From Marinobacterium weihaiense (lineage in GTDB: Bacteria; Pseudomonadota; Gammaproteobacteria; Pseudomonadales; Balneatricaceae): a stretch of DNA of 64,000 nucleotides. The position numbers were made by a program, and so were the translations under genes. Below are positions 10,964 to 21,299 of this stretch, piece after piece (within the stretch, counting starts at the first letter, position 1; the number at the start of each line of letters is the position of its first letter). The stretch is taken from NCBI RefSeq assembly GCF_019061305.1, contig NZ_JAHQZT010000013.1, forward strand, positions 22,903 through 86,902, given 5' to 3'. The notes under the pieces are model-generated. The model did not search any database, was not told the DNA's origin, and saw nothing but the letters and a program-made list of their open reading frames with translations.

Positions 10964-11902
10964 ATGGAACTGATACGAGGCTTACACAATCTGCGTGACC
11001 GACACCGTGGCTGCGTTGCCACGATCGGCAACTTCGATGGCGTGCACCTGGGGCACCGCAAGGTGCTGGCTCAGGTCAAGGCCAAGGCCGCCGCGCTGGG
11101 GCTGCCCAGCGTGGCGATCATCTTCGAACCGCAGCCGCGTGAGTTCTTCGGTGGTGACAAGGTGCCGCCGCGCCTGACCCGTTTTGATGAGAAGGTGCGC
11201 CTGCTGGCAGCTGAAGGGGTCGACCGGGTGCTGTGCCTGACCTTCAACACCCGCCTGCGCAATCTGTCCGCGGAAGCCTTTATCGATGAGTTGCTGCTGC
11301 AGGGACTGGCGGTGAAGCACTTCGTGGTGGGCGACGACTTCCGCTTCGGCTGCGATCGCCGCGGCGATTTTGACATGCTGTGCGAGGCCGGGGAGCGTCA
11401 CGGTTTCAGCGTGGCCAACACGGCCACCTTTGCCATTGCCGATGAGCGTGTCAGCAGCACGCGCATTCGGGCGGCCCTGCAGCGCAACGACTTCGACCTG
11501 GCCGAACATCTGCTGGGCTGGCGTTATGCCGTGACCGGACGGGTGATGCACGGCCAGAAGCTTGGCCGTCAGCTGGGTGTGCCCACCGCCAATGTGCGCA
11601 TGCACCGCCATCCTTGCCCGTTGCGCGGGGTGTTTGCCGTGCATGCCCATTTCGATGGTCAGCGCCTGGCCGGTGTCTGCAACGTGGGCATGCGGCCCAC
11701 GGTTCATGGCCGCCAGCCGGTACTGGAGGTCCACTTGCTGGACTACCACGGTGAAGAAATCTACGGCCGCCTGATGCGGGTCGAATTTCTGCACTTCATC
11801 CGTGACGAACGCGCCTTTGACGGCCTTGACGCGCTCAAGGCCCAGATCGAAACCGATATTGAACATGTCCGCGCCTGGTTCGACCGGGCGGGCCGGGACT
11901 GA
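10964..11902 (+). CDS. ribF: Bifunctional riboflavin kinase / FAD synthetase (RibF)
   Basis: RibF phosphorylates riboflavin to FMN and adenylates FMN to FAD. The 312-residue protein has the N-terminal nucleotidyltransferase motif GNFDGVHLGH (22-31) and ISSTRIR-type region VSSTRIRAAL, then the C-terminal flavokinase domain with GQKLGRQLGVPTANV. It heads the ribF-ileS-lspA-fkpB cluster, with ileS 24 bases downstream, a conserved gammaproteobacterial order. Confidence 0.97.
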   Translation: MELIRGLHNLRDRHRGCVATIGNFDGVHLGHRKVLAQVKAKAAALGLPSVAIIFEPQPREFFGGDKVPPRLTRFDEKVRLLAAEGVDRVLCLTFNTRLRNLSAEAFIDELLLQGLAVKHFVVGDDFRFGCDRRGDFDMLCEAGERHGFSVANTATFAIADERVSSTRIRAALQRNDFDLAEHLLGWRYAVTGRVMHGQKLGRQLGVPTANVRMHRHPCPLRGVFAVHAHFDGQRLAGVCNVGMRPTVHGRQPVLEVHLLDYHGEEIYGRLMRVEFLHFIRDERAFDGLDALKAQIETDIEHVRAWFDRAGRD

Positions 11903-11926
11903 CCCTACCTCTGGAAGCGACCTGTT

Positions 11927-14743
11927 ATGACCGACTACAAAGCAACACTGAATCTGCCGGAAACGGCATTCCCGATGCGTGGCAACCTGCCCAAGCGTGA
12001 GCCGGCTCGTCTGGCGCGCTGGAATGAAATCGACCTGTATCGTCAGTTGCGTGAAGCGGGCAAGGACCGAGAGCCGTTCATCCTGCATGACGGCCCTCCC
12101 TATGCCAACGGCAACATTCACATCGGTCATGCGGTCAACAAGGTGATCAAGGACATGATCATCAAGTCCAAGACCTTGAGTGGCTTTGATGCCCCCTACG
12201 TGCCGGGCTGGGACTGCCACGGCCTGCCCATCGAACACAAGGTTGAAACCCTCATCGGCAAGGCCGGCGAGAAGGTGCCCTACCGTGAATTCCGTCAGAA
12301 GTGCCGCGAGTATGCCGCCGAGCAGGTCGCGGGTCAGAAGGCCGATTTCATCCGTCTGGGCGTACTGGGCGACTGGGACAACCCCTACCTGACGATGAAC
12401 TTCGACACCGAAGCCAACATCGTGCGTGCCCTGGGCAAGATCATCGAAAACGGTCATCTGGTCAAAGGCTACAAGCCGGTGTACTGGAGTGTCGTGGGCC
12501 AGTCCGCGCTGGCCGAAGCAGAAGTGGAGTATCAGGACAAGACCTCCACCGCCATCGATGTGCGCTTCACCTTCGTTGATCAGGACAAGGTACTGGCACT
12601 GTTCGGTACCGCTGCAGGTGGCGCACCGGTCTCCGTGGTGATCTGGACCACCACCCCTTGGACCATCCCGGCCAACCAGGCCGTTTCCGTCAACGGTGCG
12701 CTGGATTACGCGCTGGTGGAAGCCCATACCGAGCAGGGCGTGGATCGCATGGTGCTGGCGGCGGAGATGGTTGACGACATCATGGCACGCTGGGGTGTGG
12801 ACAAGTTCGACGTGCTGGCCACCTGCAACGGCAGCGCGCTGGAACTGCTGCAGCTGAAGCACCCGATCTATGATAAGCAGGTGCCGCTGATCCTAGGTGA
12901 TCACGTCACCACTGATGCCGGTACCGGTGCCGTTCACACCGCGCCCGATCACGGTATGGAAGACTTCGTGGTCGGTCAGCAGTACGGCCTTGAAACGCTG
13001 AACCTAGTGCAGGCCAACGGTACCTACACCGATGCCGCCGGCGAGTTTGCCGGCGTCCACGTCTACAAGGCGGACGGCCCGGTGTGCGATGCGCTGGAGC
13101 GTGAAGGCAAACTGGTGCATCTGAAGCGCTTCCAGCACAGCTACCCGCACTGCTGGCGCACCAAAACCCCGCTGATCTACCGTGCCACGCCGCAGTGGTT
13201 TATCTCCATGGATGCCAAGCAGCTGAAAGGTCAGGCCATGGACGCCATCAAGGGCGTGCAGTGGTTCCCGGAATGGGGCCAGAACCGCATCGAATCCATG
13301 GTCGATCAGAGCCCGGACTGGTGTGTGTCCCGTCAGCGTACCTGGGGCGTACCGATCACCCTGTTCACTCACAAGCAGAGCGGTGAACTGCACCCGCGTA
13401 CCGCCGAGTTGATCGAGCAGGTGGCGCTGAAGATCGAGCAGGGCGGCATCGACGCCTGGTTCGAGCTGGATGCCACGGAGCTGCTGGGCGATGAAGCGGC
13501 CGACTACGACAAGGTCACCGACACCCTGGATGTCTGGTTCGACTCCGGTGTCACCCACCACGCAGTGCTGCGCACCCGTGATGGCCTCAAGTTCCCGGCG
13601 GACCTGTACCTGGAAGGTTCTGACCAGCATCGCGGCTGGTTCCAGTCGTCGCTGAAAACCTCCATCGCCATCAACGGCTGCGCACCCTACAAACAGGTCC
13701 TGACCCACGGCTTTACCGTCGACGAGAAGGGCTACAAAATGTCCAAGTCGCTGGGCAACGTGATCGCGCCCCAGGAAGTGACCGACAGCCTGGGCGCCGA
13801 CATCCTGCGCCTGTGGGTGGCCTCCACCGATTACTCCGGTGAGATGGCCGTGTCCAAGCAAATCCTGCAGCGCACCGCCGACAGCTACCGCCGTATCCGC
13901 AACACCGCGCGCTTCCTGCTGGCTAACCTGAACGGCTTTGAACCGGCCCGCGACAGCCTGCCGGCGGAAGAGATGCTGGCGCTGGACCGCTGGGCGGTGG
14001 ATGCCGCAGCACGTCTGCAGCAGAAGGTAATCGCGGCCTACGACAGCTACCGCTTCCTCGATGTCTACCAGCAGGTGCACCACTTCTGCGTGCAGGAGCT
14101 GGGCGGCTTCTACCTGGACATCATCAAGGACCGTCAGTACACCACCCAGGCCGATTCTCTGGCGCGCCGTTCCTGCCAGACCGCGTTGTTCCATATCGCG
14201 CAGGCGCTGGTGCGCTGGATCGCGCCGATCCTCAGCTTCACCGCCGAAGAGATCTACGAAGTGCTGCCGGGCGAGCGCAAGGATTCTGTGCTGCTGGCCA
14301 CCTGGTATGAAGACCTGTTCGAGCTGGCCGAGGACGATCCCTTCGGCCGTGAGTTCTGGCAGCGCGTGATGAGCGTGAAGGATGCGGTCAACAAGTGTCT
14401 GGAAGACGCCCGCAACGAGAAGCTGGTGAAGGCCTCCCTGGCCGCGGAAGCGACTCTGTACGTGGATGACGACCTGCATGCCGACTTGGCCCGTCTGGGT
14501 GACGAACTGCGCTTCGTGCTGATCACCTCCGAAGCGACCCTCAAGCCGCTGAGCGAAGCCGGTGACGCCCGTGTGACCGACGTGGAAGGCCTGAAAGTGG
14601 CTGTTGCCGCATCCGGTCATGCCAAGTGTGGCCGCTGCTGGCACCACCGTGAAGACGTGGGCCGCCACGAGGGGCACCCGGATCTGTGCGGCCGCTGCGT
14701 GAGCAACGTGGACGGCGAAGGCGAACAGCGCGACTTCGCCTGA
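11927..14743 (+). CDS. ileS: Isoleucyl-tRNA synthetase (IleS)
   Basis: IleS charges tRNA-Ile and edits mischarged valine. The 938-residue protein is the eubacterial type with HIGH at 65-68 (in [11 protein letters not shown]), KMSKS at 604-608 and a C-terminal zinc site with two Cys pairs, CGRC near 901 and CGRC near 922. The long insertion between the HIGH and KMSKS blocks is the editing domain ([16 protein letters not shown] visible). The stop overlaps the lspA start by one base (TGATG), so expression is coupled. Confidence 0.98.
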   Translation: MTDYKATLNLPETAFPMRGNLPKREPARLARWNEIDLYRQLREAGKDREPFILHDGPPYANGNIHIGHAVNKVIKDMIIKSKTLSGFDAPYVPGWDCHGLPIEHKVETLIGKAGEKVPYREFRQKCREYAAEQVAGQKADFIRLGVLGDWDNPYLTMNFDTEANIVRALGKIIENGHLVKGYKPVYWSVVGQSALAEAEVEYQDKTSTAIDVRFTFVDQDKVLALFGTAAGGAPVSVVIWTTTPWTIPANQAVSVNGALDYALVEAHTEQGVDRMVLAAEMVDDIMARWGVDKFDVLATCNGSALELLQLKHPIYDKQVPLILGDHVTTDAGTGAVHTAPDHGMEDFVVGQQYGLETLNLVQANGTYTDAAGEFAGVHVYKADGPVCDALEREGKLVHLKRFQHSYPHCWRTKTPLIYRATPQWFISMDAKQLKGQAMDAIKGVQWFPEWGQNRIESMVDQSPDWCVSRQRTWGVPITLFTHKQSGELHPRTAELIEQVALKIEQGGIDAWFELDATELLGDEAADYDKVTDTLDVWFDSGVTHHAVLRTRDGLKFPADLYLEGSDQHRGWFQSSLKTSIAINGCAPYKQVLTHGFTVDEKGYKMSKSLGNVIAPQEVTDSLGADILRLWVASTDYSGEMAVSKQILQRTADSYRRIRNTARFLLANLNGFEPARDSLPAEEMLALDRWAVDAAARLQQKVIAAYDSYRFLDVYQQVHHFCVQELGGFYLDIIKDRQYTTQADSLARRSCQTALFHIAQALVRWIAPILSFTAEEIYEVLPGERKDSVLLATWYEDLFELAEDDPFGREFWQRVMSVKDAVNKCLEDARNEKLVKASLAAEATLYVDDDLHADLARLGDELRFVLITSEATLKPLSEAGDARVTDVEGLKVAVAASGHAKCGRCWHHREDVGRHEGHPDLCGRCVSNVDGEGEQRDFA

Positions 14744-15249
14744 TGAACGCTGCAGCCCCCCTTGCCCTCCGGGCCAGCGCACTGCGCTGGCTCTGGCTCA
14801 CGCTGCTGGTGATCGTGGTCGATCTGACCAGCAAGTATCTGGCCGACACCCGACTGAGCTATGCCGACCCGGTGCCGCTGCTGCCGGTGTTCGATCTGAC
14901 CCTGCTGTACAACACCGGTGCGGCGTTCAGCTTCCTGGCCTCGGCCGGGGGCTGGCAGCGCTGGCTGTTTGTCGCCATCGCCGTGGGCATGAGCGCCTTC
15001 CTGCTGCACTGGATGCGGCGTACGCCGGTCACGCAAACGGCGCTGGCCACCGGCCTGGCACTGGTGCTGGGCGGTGCTCTGGGTAACCTGTTTGACCGTA
15101 GTGTACATGGCCACGTGATCGATTTTATTTCGCTGCACTGGTCCGGGTATTACTTTCCCGCGTTCAACATTGCCGACTGTGCCATCACGCTGGGCACCAT
15201 TTTGCTGCTGATCGACATGTTCTTTTTGGGCGGCAACGAGACTGACTGA
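14743..15249 (+). CDS. lspA: Lipoprotein signal peptidase (LspA)
   Basis: LspA is the inner-membrane aspartyl protease that removes signal peptides from diacylglyceryl-prolipoproteins such as BamD in this window. The 168-residue protein has four hydrophobic segments and the catalytic aspartates D127 (in GHVIDF) and D145 (in FNIADCAI), plus YNTGAAFSF (56-64). The ATG at 14743 overlaps the ileS stop; an upstream in-frame ATG would lie inside ileS. fkpB follows 15 bases later. Confidence 0.97.
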   Translation: MNAAAPLALRASALRWLWLTLLVIVVDLTSKYLADTRLSYADPVPLLPVFDLTLLYNTGAAFSFLASAGGWQRWLFVAIAVGMSAFLLHWMRRTPVTQTALATGLALVLGGALGNLFDRSVHGHVIDFISLHWSGYYFPAFNIADCAITLGTILLLIDMFFLGGNETD

Positions 15250-15264
15250 GACAGGAACCAACGC

Positions 15265-15699
15265 ATGACAGACACCGTTATTGGTCCGGATACGGCCATT
15301 ACGATGAACTTCGCCATTAAACTGGAAGACGGCCAGCTGATCGACAGCAACTTTGATGCCGATCCAGTGAGCTTTACCTTTGGCGATGGCAATATTCCGG
15401 AAGGCTTCGAACAGGCCCTGCTGGGGCTCAAGGCCGGTGAACATGCTGAGCTGACCATCGCCCCGGAGCGTGGTTTCGGCATGCACAACCCGAGCAATAT
15501 TCAGGTGATGCCGCGCAGCCAGTTCAAGGACATGGATCTGGAGCCGGGCCTGGTGGTTTCTTTCCAGGAGCCGGGCGGTGAACTGCCCGGCGTGATCACT
15601 GACTTCAACGACGACAAGGTCACCGTGGATTTCAACCACCCTCTGGCCGGCAAAACCCTGATCTTCGAGGTCGAAATTAAGGCCATCGAGGCGGCTTGA
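15265..15699 (+). CDS. fkpB: FKBP-type peptidyl-prolyl isomerase (FkpB/SlpA-like)
   Basis: A short cytoplasmic FKBP-type prolyl isomerase of the SlyD/SlpA class. The 144-residue protein shows the FKBP core split by the insert-in-flap domain: the stretch from FAIKLEDGQLIDS through FTFGDGNIPEGFEQALLGL, then AELTIAPERGFG and a final FEVEIKAI strand. No His-rich SlyD tail is present, which favours FkpB. Its place behind lspA matches the ileS-lspA-fkpB order seen in E. coli, where ispH follows; here a pseudopilin-like gene follows instead. Confidence 0.92.
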   Translation: MTDTVIGPDTAITMNFAIKLEDGQLIDSNFDADPVSFTFGDGNIPEGFEQALLGLKAGEHAELTIAPERGFGMHNPSNIQVMPRSQFKDMDLEPGLVVSFQEPGGELPGVITDFNDDKVTVDFNHPLAGKTLIFEVEIKAIEAA

Positions 15700-15778
15700 C
15701 AGCTGAGTGTAATTTAACCAGTCTCTGAGGGTGCGGCTTAAGGACAAGCCGCTTCATTACCCACAGGAGACGTTGATC

Positions 15779-16318
15779 ATGGAAGATCAGCCCAAGCCGT
15801 CCGTCCCCCGCCAGCGGGGACTGACGCTGGTCGAGCTGTTGCTCACCGTAACCATTCTCAGCATTCTGGCCGCGCTGGGTCCCCCATCCTTTACCCAGCT
15901 GGTGGCATCTAGCCGCCTGGGCGCGACCGAAGCCGATATCGTCAGCTTGTTGTCCCAAGCCCGCTCGGCCGCATTGATGCGCAACCGTCGAGTGGTCATG
16001 TGTGCCAGCGATGACGGCGCGCAATGCCAGGGCAGCCGTCGGCAGGGCAGCCGCAATTGGACCGGTGCCCTGTTGTTCGTTGATCTGGATCAGAACCGGA
16101 TAGTGAGTAATGACGAAACGGTGTTTTACGTTGCGAACTTTTCATCAGCTGCGACCATACTCTGGAATCGGGGCGACTCGCTGGTTTACCAGCCGGATGG
16201 CACGGCGCTGGGTGGTTCCAACGGCACCTTTGTCATCCGCGCCCCCAATACCGACCACGAACATCAGGTTGTGGTGTCATTGCTCGGGCGGGCCCGTGTG
16301 GTGCGCAAAGCCCCCTGA
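15779..16318 (+). CDS. GspH/FimT-type minor pseudopilin
   Basis: The 179-residue protein has a class III (type IV pilin) signal: a short charged leader, then G14 as the prepilin peptidase site, followed by LTLVELLLTVTILSILAAL with the conserved Glu at mature position 5 (E19). The remainder fits a GspH/FimT minor pseudopilin globular domain with two Cys (CASDDGAQC). It would be processed by PilD and inserted in a type IV pilus or type II secretion pseudopilus. AGGAGA lies eight bases before the ATG. No other pilin genes are adjacent, so its system lies elsewhere. Confidence 0.85.
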   Translation: MEDQPKPSVPRQRGLTLVELLLTVTILSILAALGPPSFTQLVASSRLGATEADIVSLLSQARSAALMRNRRVVMCASDDGAQCQGSRRQGSRNWTGALLFVDLDQNRIVSNDETVFYVANFSSAATILWNRGDSLVYQPDGTALGGSNGTFVIRAPNTDHEHQVVVSLLGRARVVRKAP

Positions 16319-16384
16319 ACTTGATCAACAGGGACTGTACAAGGGGTACGGTCCGGCATAGACGTAATGAGGGAGCGTCGATTC

Positions 16385-17491
16385 ATGTCCGATTTTCTGA
16401 TTGTAGGGGCCGGTGTTATCGGCCTGATGACGGCTCGTCTGCTGTCGCAGGCCGGAGCCAGTGTCAAAGTGATCGAGCGTGGCCGCAGCGCCCGTGAAGC
16501 CTCTTGGGCCGGCGGCGGCATCGTATCGCCGCTGTATCCCTGGCGTTACCGGGATGAAATTACCGCGCTGGCGCTCTGGTCACAGAGCAGCTATGTGCAC
16601 CTGTCGCAAGAGTTGCTGGACGAAACCGGTTGTGACCCGGAACTGCGCCAGAAGGGCATGCTGATGCTGAACGTGGAAGACGGCGAGGAACAGACCGCGC
16701 TGGACTGGGCACGCCGCTTCCACCGTCCGCTGACCAAGGTCGATGCCGAGTTCATCTACCGCACCGAGCCGCACGTGGCGCCGGGGTTCGAGTCGGCCCT
16801 GTGGATGCCGGAAGTGGCCAGCATTCGCAATCCGCGCCTGGGGCAGGCGTTGCGCCTGAGCGTCAAGGACAACCCGCGCATCACCCTGTGCGAAGACAGC
16901 GAAGTGATCGGGTTCAGCACCTTTGGCGAGCGCGTCACCGGCGTCAAGACTGAGCAGGGCGAGCACAAGGCCAAGGAGGTGATTCTGGCCGGTGGTGCCT
17001 GGAGCGGCGAGCTGTTGGCGCAGCTGGGCCTGAGCCTGCCGGTGGAGCCGGTGCGCGGCCAGATGATGGTGTTCAACGCCGTACCCGGCGTCGTCGATCG
17101 GGTGGTGATGCTGGACGGGCGCTACGTGATCCCGCGCAGCGATGGCCGGGTTCTGGTGGGTAGCACCCTGGAACATGTCGGCTTCGACAAGACTACCACC
17201 GAAGAGGCCAGCCGCTCGCTGTTCGATACCGCCACCCGTATCGTGCCGGAATTGGCCGACTACGAAGTGGAGCACCACTGGGCCGGGCTGCGCCCGGGGT
17301 CGCCGGAAGGCGTGCCGTTCATCGGTGCGGTGCCGGGCTGGCAGGGGCTGCACCTGAACACCGGCCACTATCGCAACGGCCTGGTGCTGGCCCCGGCCTC
17401 GACCCGATTGCTGGCCGATCTGCTGCTGGAGCGTTCACCCGTGATCGATCCTGATGCATACTCTCCGGCTGGACGTTTAACAGCACGCTGA
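16385..17491 (+). CDS. thiO: Glycine oxidase ThiO (FAD-dependent)
   Basis: ThiO oxidises glycine to iminoglycine for the thiazole moiety of thiamine. The 368-residue protein has an N-terminal FAD-binding motif GAGVIG (8-13), an ERG acidic strand end, a mid-protein GGAWSG and a C-terminal RPGSPEGVPFIGAV block typical of DAO-type oxidases. I chose the ATG at 16385, seven codons into the frame, because GGGAG lies ten bases upstream and the flavoprotein N-terminus begins there. The gene order fimT-like/thiO recalls pseudomonads. Other DAO-family substrates cannot be ruled out. Confidence 0.88.
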   Translation: MSDFLIVGAGVIGLMTARLLSQAGASVKVIERGRSAREASWAGGGIVSPLYPWRYRDEITALALWSQSSYVHLSQELLDETGCDPELRQKGMLMLNVEDGEEQTALDWARRFHRPLTKVDAEFIYRTEPHVAPGFESALWMPEVASIRNPRLGQALRLSVKDNPRITLCEDSEVIGFSTFGERVTGVKTEQGEHKAKEVILAGGAWSGELLAQLGLSLPVEPVRGQMMVFNAVPGVVDRVVMLDGRYVIPRSDGRVLVGSTLEHVGFDKTTTEEASRSLFDTATRIVPELADYEVEHHWAGLRPGSPEGVPFIGAVPGWQGLHLNTGHYRNGLVLAPASTRLLADLLLERSPVIDPDAYSPAGRLTAR

Positions 17492-17508
17492 GAAGTAGCG
17501 GGAGATCG

Positions 17509-19137
17509 ATGAGCACACCGATACGGGTCCTGATGGCCCAGCTGAACTTGCTGGTCGGGGATATCCCCGGCAATACCAGCCGCGTTATAGACACCGCCCT
17601 CAAGGCACGGGATGAGCACCAGGCTGATCTCGTGCTCTTTCCTGAGCTGGCCCTGAGCGGCTACCCGCCGGAAGACCTGCTGCTGCGCCCCAGCCTAGAG
17701 CCGCGCATCGAGCAGGCACTGGCGCGGATCAAGGCCGAAGTAGAGGGCATTACGCTGGTGCTGGGGTATCCGCGCTACGTGGAGGGTGCCCTCTACAACA
17801 TGGCGGGCGTAATCCGTGACGGCGAGCTGATCGGCGAATATGCCAAGCAGTGCCTGCCCAATTACCAGGTATTCGACGAGCAGCGTTACTTCGTCGCCGG
17901 TAGTCAGCCCGGTGTGTTCGAGCACCGGGGTGTGCGTATCGGTCTGAGCATCTGTGAAGATATCTGGCACAGTGCGCCCACCGAACAGTTGGCCCAGGCG
18001 GATGTTGATCTGGTGCTCAGCCTCAACGCCTCGCCTTATCATATGGGCAAGCCTGAGCAGCGTGCCGATGTGGTGGCGCAGCGCGCGCAGCAGTTGCAGG
18101 CACCGATTGTGTACCTCAACCAGACCGGAGCACAAGACGAGCTGATTTTCGATGGCAACTCGCTGCTGGTCTCCGCCACGGGGGAAACCCTGTTCTGCGG
18201 TGCTCACTGCGAGGAGGCGCTGTATACGGCCTGCTTCGATCCCGCTTCGGGCACGCTGAGTGCGGAACAGCCCTCTCAACCCGTCTTGGGCCGCGATGCC
18301 AGTGTCTACCAGGCGCTGGTGACCGGGGTGCGTGATTACGTCAACAAGAATGGCTTTAAGGGCGTGGTGCTGGGCCTGTCCGGTGGTATCGACTCGGCGC
18401 TGACCGTGGCTGTCGCGGTGGATGCGTTGGGTGCCGATCGGGTGGAAGCGGTGATGATGCCGTTCCGCTGGACCTCTTCCATGAGTCTGGAAGACGCCGA
18501 AGCCGAAGCCAATGCCCTGGGCATCCAGTACGACGTCATTTCCATCGAGCCGCTGTACGACAGCTTTATGCAGCAGCTGCAGCCGCAGCTCAAGGGTTAT
18601 GCCCCGGATACGACCGAGGAAAACCTGCAGGCGCGCTGTCGCGGCGTGCTGCTGATGGCGATCTCCAACAAGAAGGGCTACCTGGTACTCACCACCGGCA
18701 ACAAGAGCGAGATGGCCGTGGGCTACTCCACGCTCTACGGTGACATGGCCGGTGGCTTCGATGTGCTCAAGGATATTCCCAAGACGCTGGTATATCAGCT
18801 GTCGCGCTACCGCAATACGCTGTCGCCGGTGATTCCGCAGCGGGTCATCGACCGGCCGCCCTCGGCCGAGCTGGCGCCGGATCAGACCGATCAGGACAGC
18901 CTGCCGGACTACGACGTGCTGGACCGCATTTTGGAGCTGTACGTGGAGCGTGATTACTCCGCCCAGGCGATCATCGATGAAGGCTTCGATGCGGCTGATG
19001 TGAACCGGGTGATCCGTCTGGTGGATATCAACGAGTACAAGCGCCGTCAGGCACCGATCGGCCCGCGCGTGACCCAGCGCGGCTTCGGCCGTGATCGCCG
19101 CTATCCGATCACCTCGGGCTGGAAGGCGGGGATCTGA
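17509..19137 (+). CDS. nadE: Glutamine-dependent NAD+ synthetase (NadE)
   Basis: NadE amidates nicotinic acid adenine dinucleotide to NAD+, the last step of NAD synthesis, taking ammonia from glutamine. The 542-residue two-domain protein has an N-terminal nitrilase domain with the triad E46 (LFPELALSGYPPEDL), K113 (YAKQCLPNY) and C149 (SICEDIW), and a C-terminal ATP-pyrophosphatase domain with SGGIDSAL from 291 and STLYGDMAGGF. It follows thiO by 17 bases and is probably cotranscribed, then meets a very long hairpin terminator. Confidence 0.97.
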   Translation: MSTPIRVLMAQLNLLVGDIPGNTSRVIDTALKARDEHQADLVLFPELALSGYPPEDLLLRPSLEPRIEQALARIKAEVEGITLVLGYPRYVEGALYNMAGVIRDGELIGEYAKQCLPNYQVFDEQRYFVAGSQPGVFEHRGVRIGLSICEDIWHSAPTEQLAQADVDLVLSLNASPYHMGKPEQRADVVAQRAQQLQAPIVYLNQTGAQDELIFDGNSLLVSATGETLFCGAHCEEALYTACFDPASGTLSAEQPSQPVLGRDASVYQALVTGVRDYVNKNGFKGVVLGLSGGIDSALTVAVAVDALGADRVEAVMMPFRWTSSMSLEDAEAEANALGIQYDVISIEPLYDSFMQQLQPQLKGYAPDTTEENLQARCRGVLLMAISNKKGYLVLTTGNKSEMAVGYSTLYGDMAGGFDVLKDIPKTLVYQLSRYRNTLSPVIPQRVIDRPPSAELAPDQTDQDSLPDYDVLDRILELYVERDYSAQAIIDEGFDAADVNRVIRLVDINEYKRRQAPIGPRVTQRGFGRDRRYPITSGWKAGI

Positions 19138-19144
19138 TCCGCAA

Positions 19145-19196
19145 CCCACCCAACGCAAAAGGGCCAGCAGATGCTGGCCCTTTTGCGTTGGGTGGG
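19145..19196. terminator. Very long bidirectional hairpin terminator
   Basis: A 25-base arm (19145-19169) and its perfect reverse complement (19172-19196) are separated by only two bases, GA. The inner half, AAAAGGGCCAGCA / TGCTGGCCCTTTT, is a standard bidirectional terminator; the outer CCCACCCAACGC / GCGTTGGGTGGG extends the stem well beyond what termination needs. It separates the convergent nadE and bamD genes. Confidence 0.9.
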
Positions 19197-19215
19197 GGGA
19201 TTCGGGGCAGGCCGC

Positions 19216-20196
19216 TTACCGGGTGCTGTCTTCGTCCTGTTCCTCGTCATCGAAGACACCGAAGGTCATGCGGCTGAACAGGGAGCGTTCTTCCTGCTGC
19301 TCGTCAGCGGCAGCACGTTCGCGGGCTTCGGCACGCTGACGGTCCGCCAGCGGAATTGGCCGGGCCGGCTCGGCCGGTTCTTCACCGCCGAGCAGGCCGA
19401 AGGTAGCGGCCTGCGTCAGGGTAGCGCGCTCCTTCTTGAACGGACGCACCCGGTAATCCGGGTAGTTCAACGTCAGCACTTCGCGTGCGTTGTTGGCCAG
19501 GTCATGCATGCCCAGCTCGGTGTAGGCTTCGGCCATGATTGCCAGTGCATCGGGTACGGCCGGAGTTTCCTGCAGGTTTTCCACCACATAGCGGCCCCGG
19601 TTGGCGGCGGCCACCCAGGCTTCACGTTTCATGTAGTAGGCCGCCACGTGGATCTCGTGGGTGGCCAGACGGTTTTTCAGATACTGCATGCGCTTCTGGG
19701 CATCCGGCGCATACTCGCTCTGGGGATAGCGGTTGAGCAGGGTGGAAAAACTTTCGAAGGAGTCCAGAGCAGCACCGGGGTCGCGCTGGCTGACATCGAT
19801 CGGCAGGTACTTCTCGAAGAAGGAGCGATCTTCCTCGAAGGCGGTCAACCCCTTGAGGTAGTAGGCATAATCCACGTTGTCATGGTTGGGATGCAGACGA
19901 ATGAAGCGGTCGGCCGCGGCGCGGGCGGATTCCGGTTCATAGTTGCGGAAGTAGGCGTAGATCAGTTCCAGCTGAGCCTGTTCGGAGTAGCGACCGAACG
20001 GATAACGCGCTTCCAGCAGCTGCAGCTTTTCGATGGCCAGGCTGTAGTTATCGGCCTGCAGCGCGCTCAGGGCATCATCGTATAACTGTTGCTCGGGCAC
20101 ATCCGGAGCCACCACTTCCTTGTCCCCTCCCAACCCGGAGCAGGCAGAGAGCAGGCTGAAAAGCACCACTGTGGCGAAGACTTTCAAGGGTCGCAT
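19216..20196 (-). CDS. bamD: Outer membrane assembly lipoprotein BamD
   Basis: BamD is the essential lipoprotein of the BAM complex that inserts beta-barrel proteins in the outer membrane. From the ATG at 20196 the protein has 326 residues, with a lipoprotein signal and lipobox LSAC (C19) followed by TPR repeats (for example [20 protein letters not shown], landmark near 41-60). The C-terminal acidic and charged extension after about residue 265 makes it longer than the roughly 245 residues of E. coli BamD. AGGAAC lies nine bases upstream. It is divergent from rluD, a conserved arrangement. Confidence 0.95.
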   Translation of the reverse strand: MRPLKVFATVVLFSLLSACSGLGGDKEVVAPDVPEQQLYDDALSALQADNYSLAIEKLQLLEARYPFGRYSEQAQLELIYAYFRNYEPESARAAADRFIRLHPNHDNVDYAYYLKGLTAFEEDRSFFEKYLPIDVSQRDPGAALDSFESFSTLLNRYPQSEYAPDAQKRMQYLKNRLATHEIHVAAYYMKREAWVAAANRGRYVVENLQETPAVPDALAIMAEAYTELGMHDLANNAREVLTLNYPDYRVRPFKKERATLTQAATFGLLGGEEPAEPARPIPLADRQRAEARERAAADEQQEERSLFSRMTFGVFDDEEQDEDSTR

Positions 20197-20330
20197 GATT
20201 GATCGTTCCTGATACTGGAGCCGGACTCGGCGTGACTGGCCGGATTCAGTTATACTGGCCAATAGTTTCCGGTCTATTTAAACATAACCGGAGCCCATGC
20301 CAAAACACCCGCCGACGAAGAAGCATACAG

Positions 20331-21299
20331 ATGTCAGAACAGCTACAACTCGATGTACAGGTACCGGCCGAGATGTTCGGCATGCGCCTGGACCAGGCCG
20401 CCGCCCAGCTTTTTCCCGACTATTCCCGCTCGCGCATTCAGGGCTGGATCAAGGAGGGGACACTCAAGGTTGATGGCGAGGTCAAGCGTACGCGTGACAA
20501 GCTCAACGGCGGTGAACGGATCGAGGTGCGCACCGAACTGGCGCGTATCGAGCATCACGAAGCCGAACCTATACCGCTGGATATCATCCACGAAGATGAC
20601 GATATCCTGGTGATCAACAAGCCGGCCGGACTGGTGGTCCACCCGGCGGCAGGGCACGACAGCGGTACGCTGATGAACGCACTGCTGCATCACTGCCCGG
20701 ATATTGCCCAGGTACCGCGTGCCGGCATTGTCCATCGTCTGGACAAGGACACCACCGGCCTGATGGTCGTGGCCAAAACCATCGCGGCCCAGACCGAGAT
20801 CGTATCCCAGCTGCAGGAACGCAGCATGGGGCGTGAGTATGAAGCCGTGGTGCATGGTGTCATGACCGGTGGTGGCTGCGTTGACGAGCCCATGGGGCGC
20901 CATGCCAAGCACCGCCAGAAGATGGCTGTGGTCGGGCTGGGCAAGGAAGCGGTCACGCACTACCGCGTGCTGGAGAAGTTCCGGGCCCATACCCATATCC
21001 GACTGAAGCTGGAGACTGGCCGTACCCACCAGATCCGCGTGCATATGGCACACATCAACTACCCGCTGGTGGGCGATCCGCTGTATGGTGGCCGTTTCCG
21101 CCTGCCCAAGGGCTGCAGCCCGGCCATGCACAAGGCGCTGCGCAACTTCCGCCGTCAGGCGCTGCATGCCAAGCGACTGGAGCTCTGGCACCCGGGCACC
21201 GGAGAGCTAGTGTCCTGGGAAGTGGACCTGCCTGAAGACATGCAGCACCTGCTGGCGGTGCTGAAACGTGACGCCGACGAGTACGACTACGAACTATGA
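20331..21299 (+). CDS. rluD: 23S rRNA pseudouridine synthase RluD
   Basis: RluD makes pseudouridines 1911, 1915 and 1917 in helix 69 of 23S rRNA. The 322-residue protein has an N-terminal S4 RNA-binding domain (MRLDQAAAQLFPDYSRSRIQ, near 18-37) and the RsuA/RluD catalytic domain with D138 in HRLDKDTTGL, followed by GRTHQIRVHMA. The ATG at 20331 gives the family length; longer frames extend into the divergent bamD promoter region. Its stop overlaps the pgeF start by four bases. Confidence 0.96.
   Translation: MSEQLQLDVQVPAEMFGMRLDQAAAQLFPDYSRSRIQGWIKEGTLKVDGEVKRTRDKLNGGERIEVRTELARIEHHEAEPIPLDIIHEDDDILVINKPAGLVVHPAAGHDSGTLMNALLHHCPDIAQVPRAGIVHRLDKDTTGLMVVAKTIAAQTEIVSQLQERSMGREYEAVVHGVMTGGGCVDEPMGRHAKHRQKMAVVGLGKEAVTHYRVLEKFRAHTHIRLKLETGRTHQIRVHMAHINYPLVGDPLYGGRFRLPKGCSPAMHKALRNFRRQALHAKRLELWHPGTGELVSWEVDLPEDMQHLLAVLKRDADEYDYEL

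Noticed and set aside
10982..14782. Long antisense frames over ribF and ileS
   Set aside because: Both strands are open only because of GC-rich third positions; the sense proteins are unmistakable.
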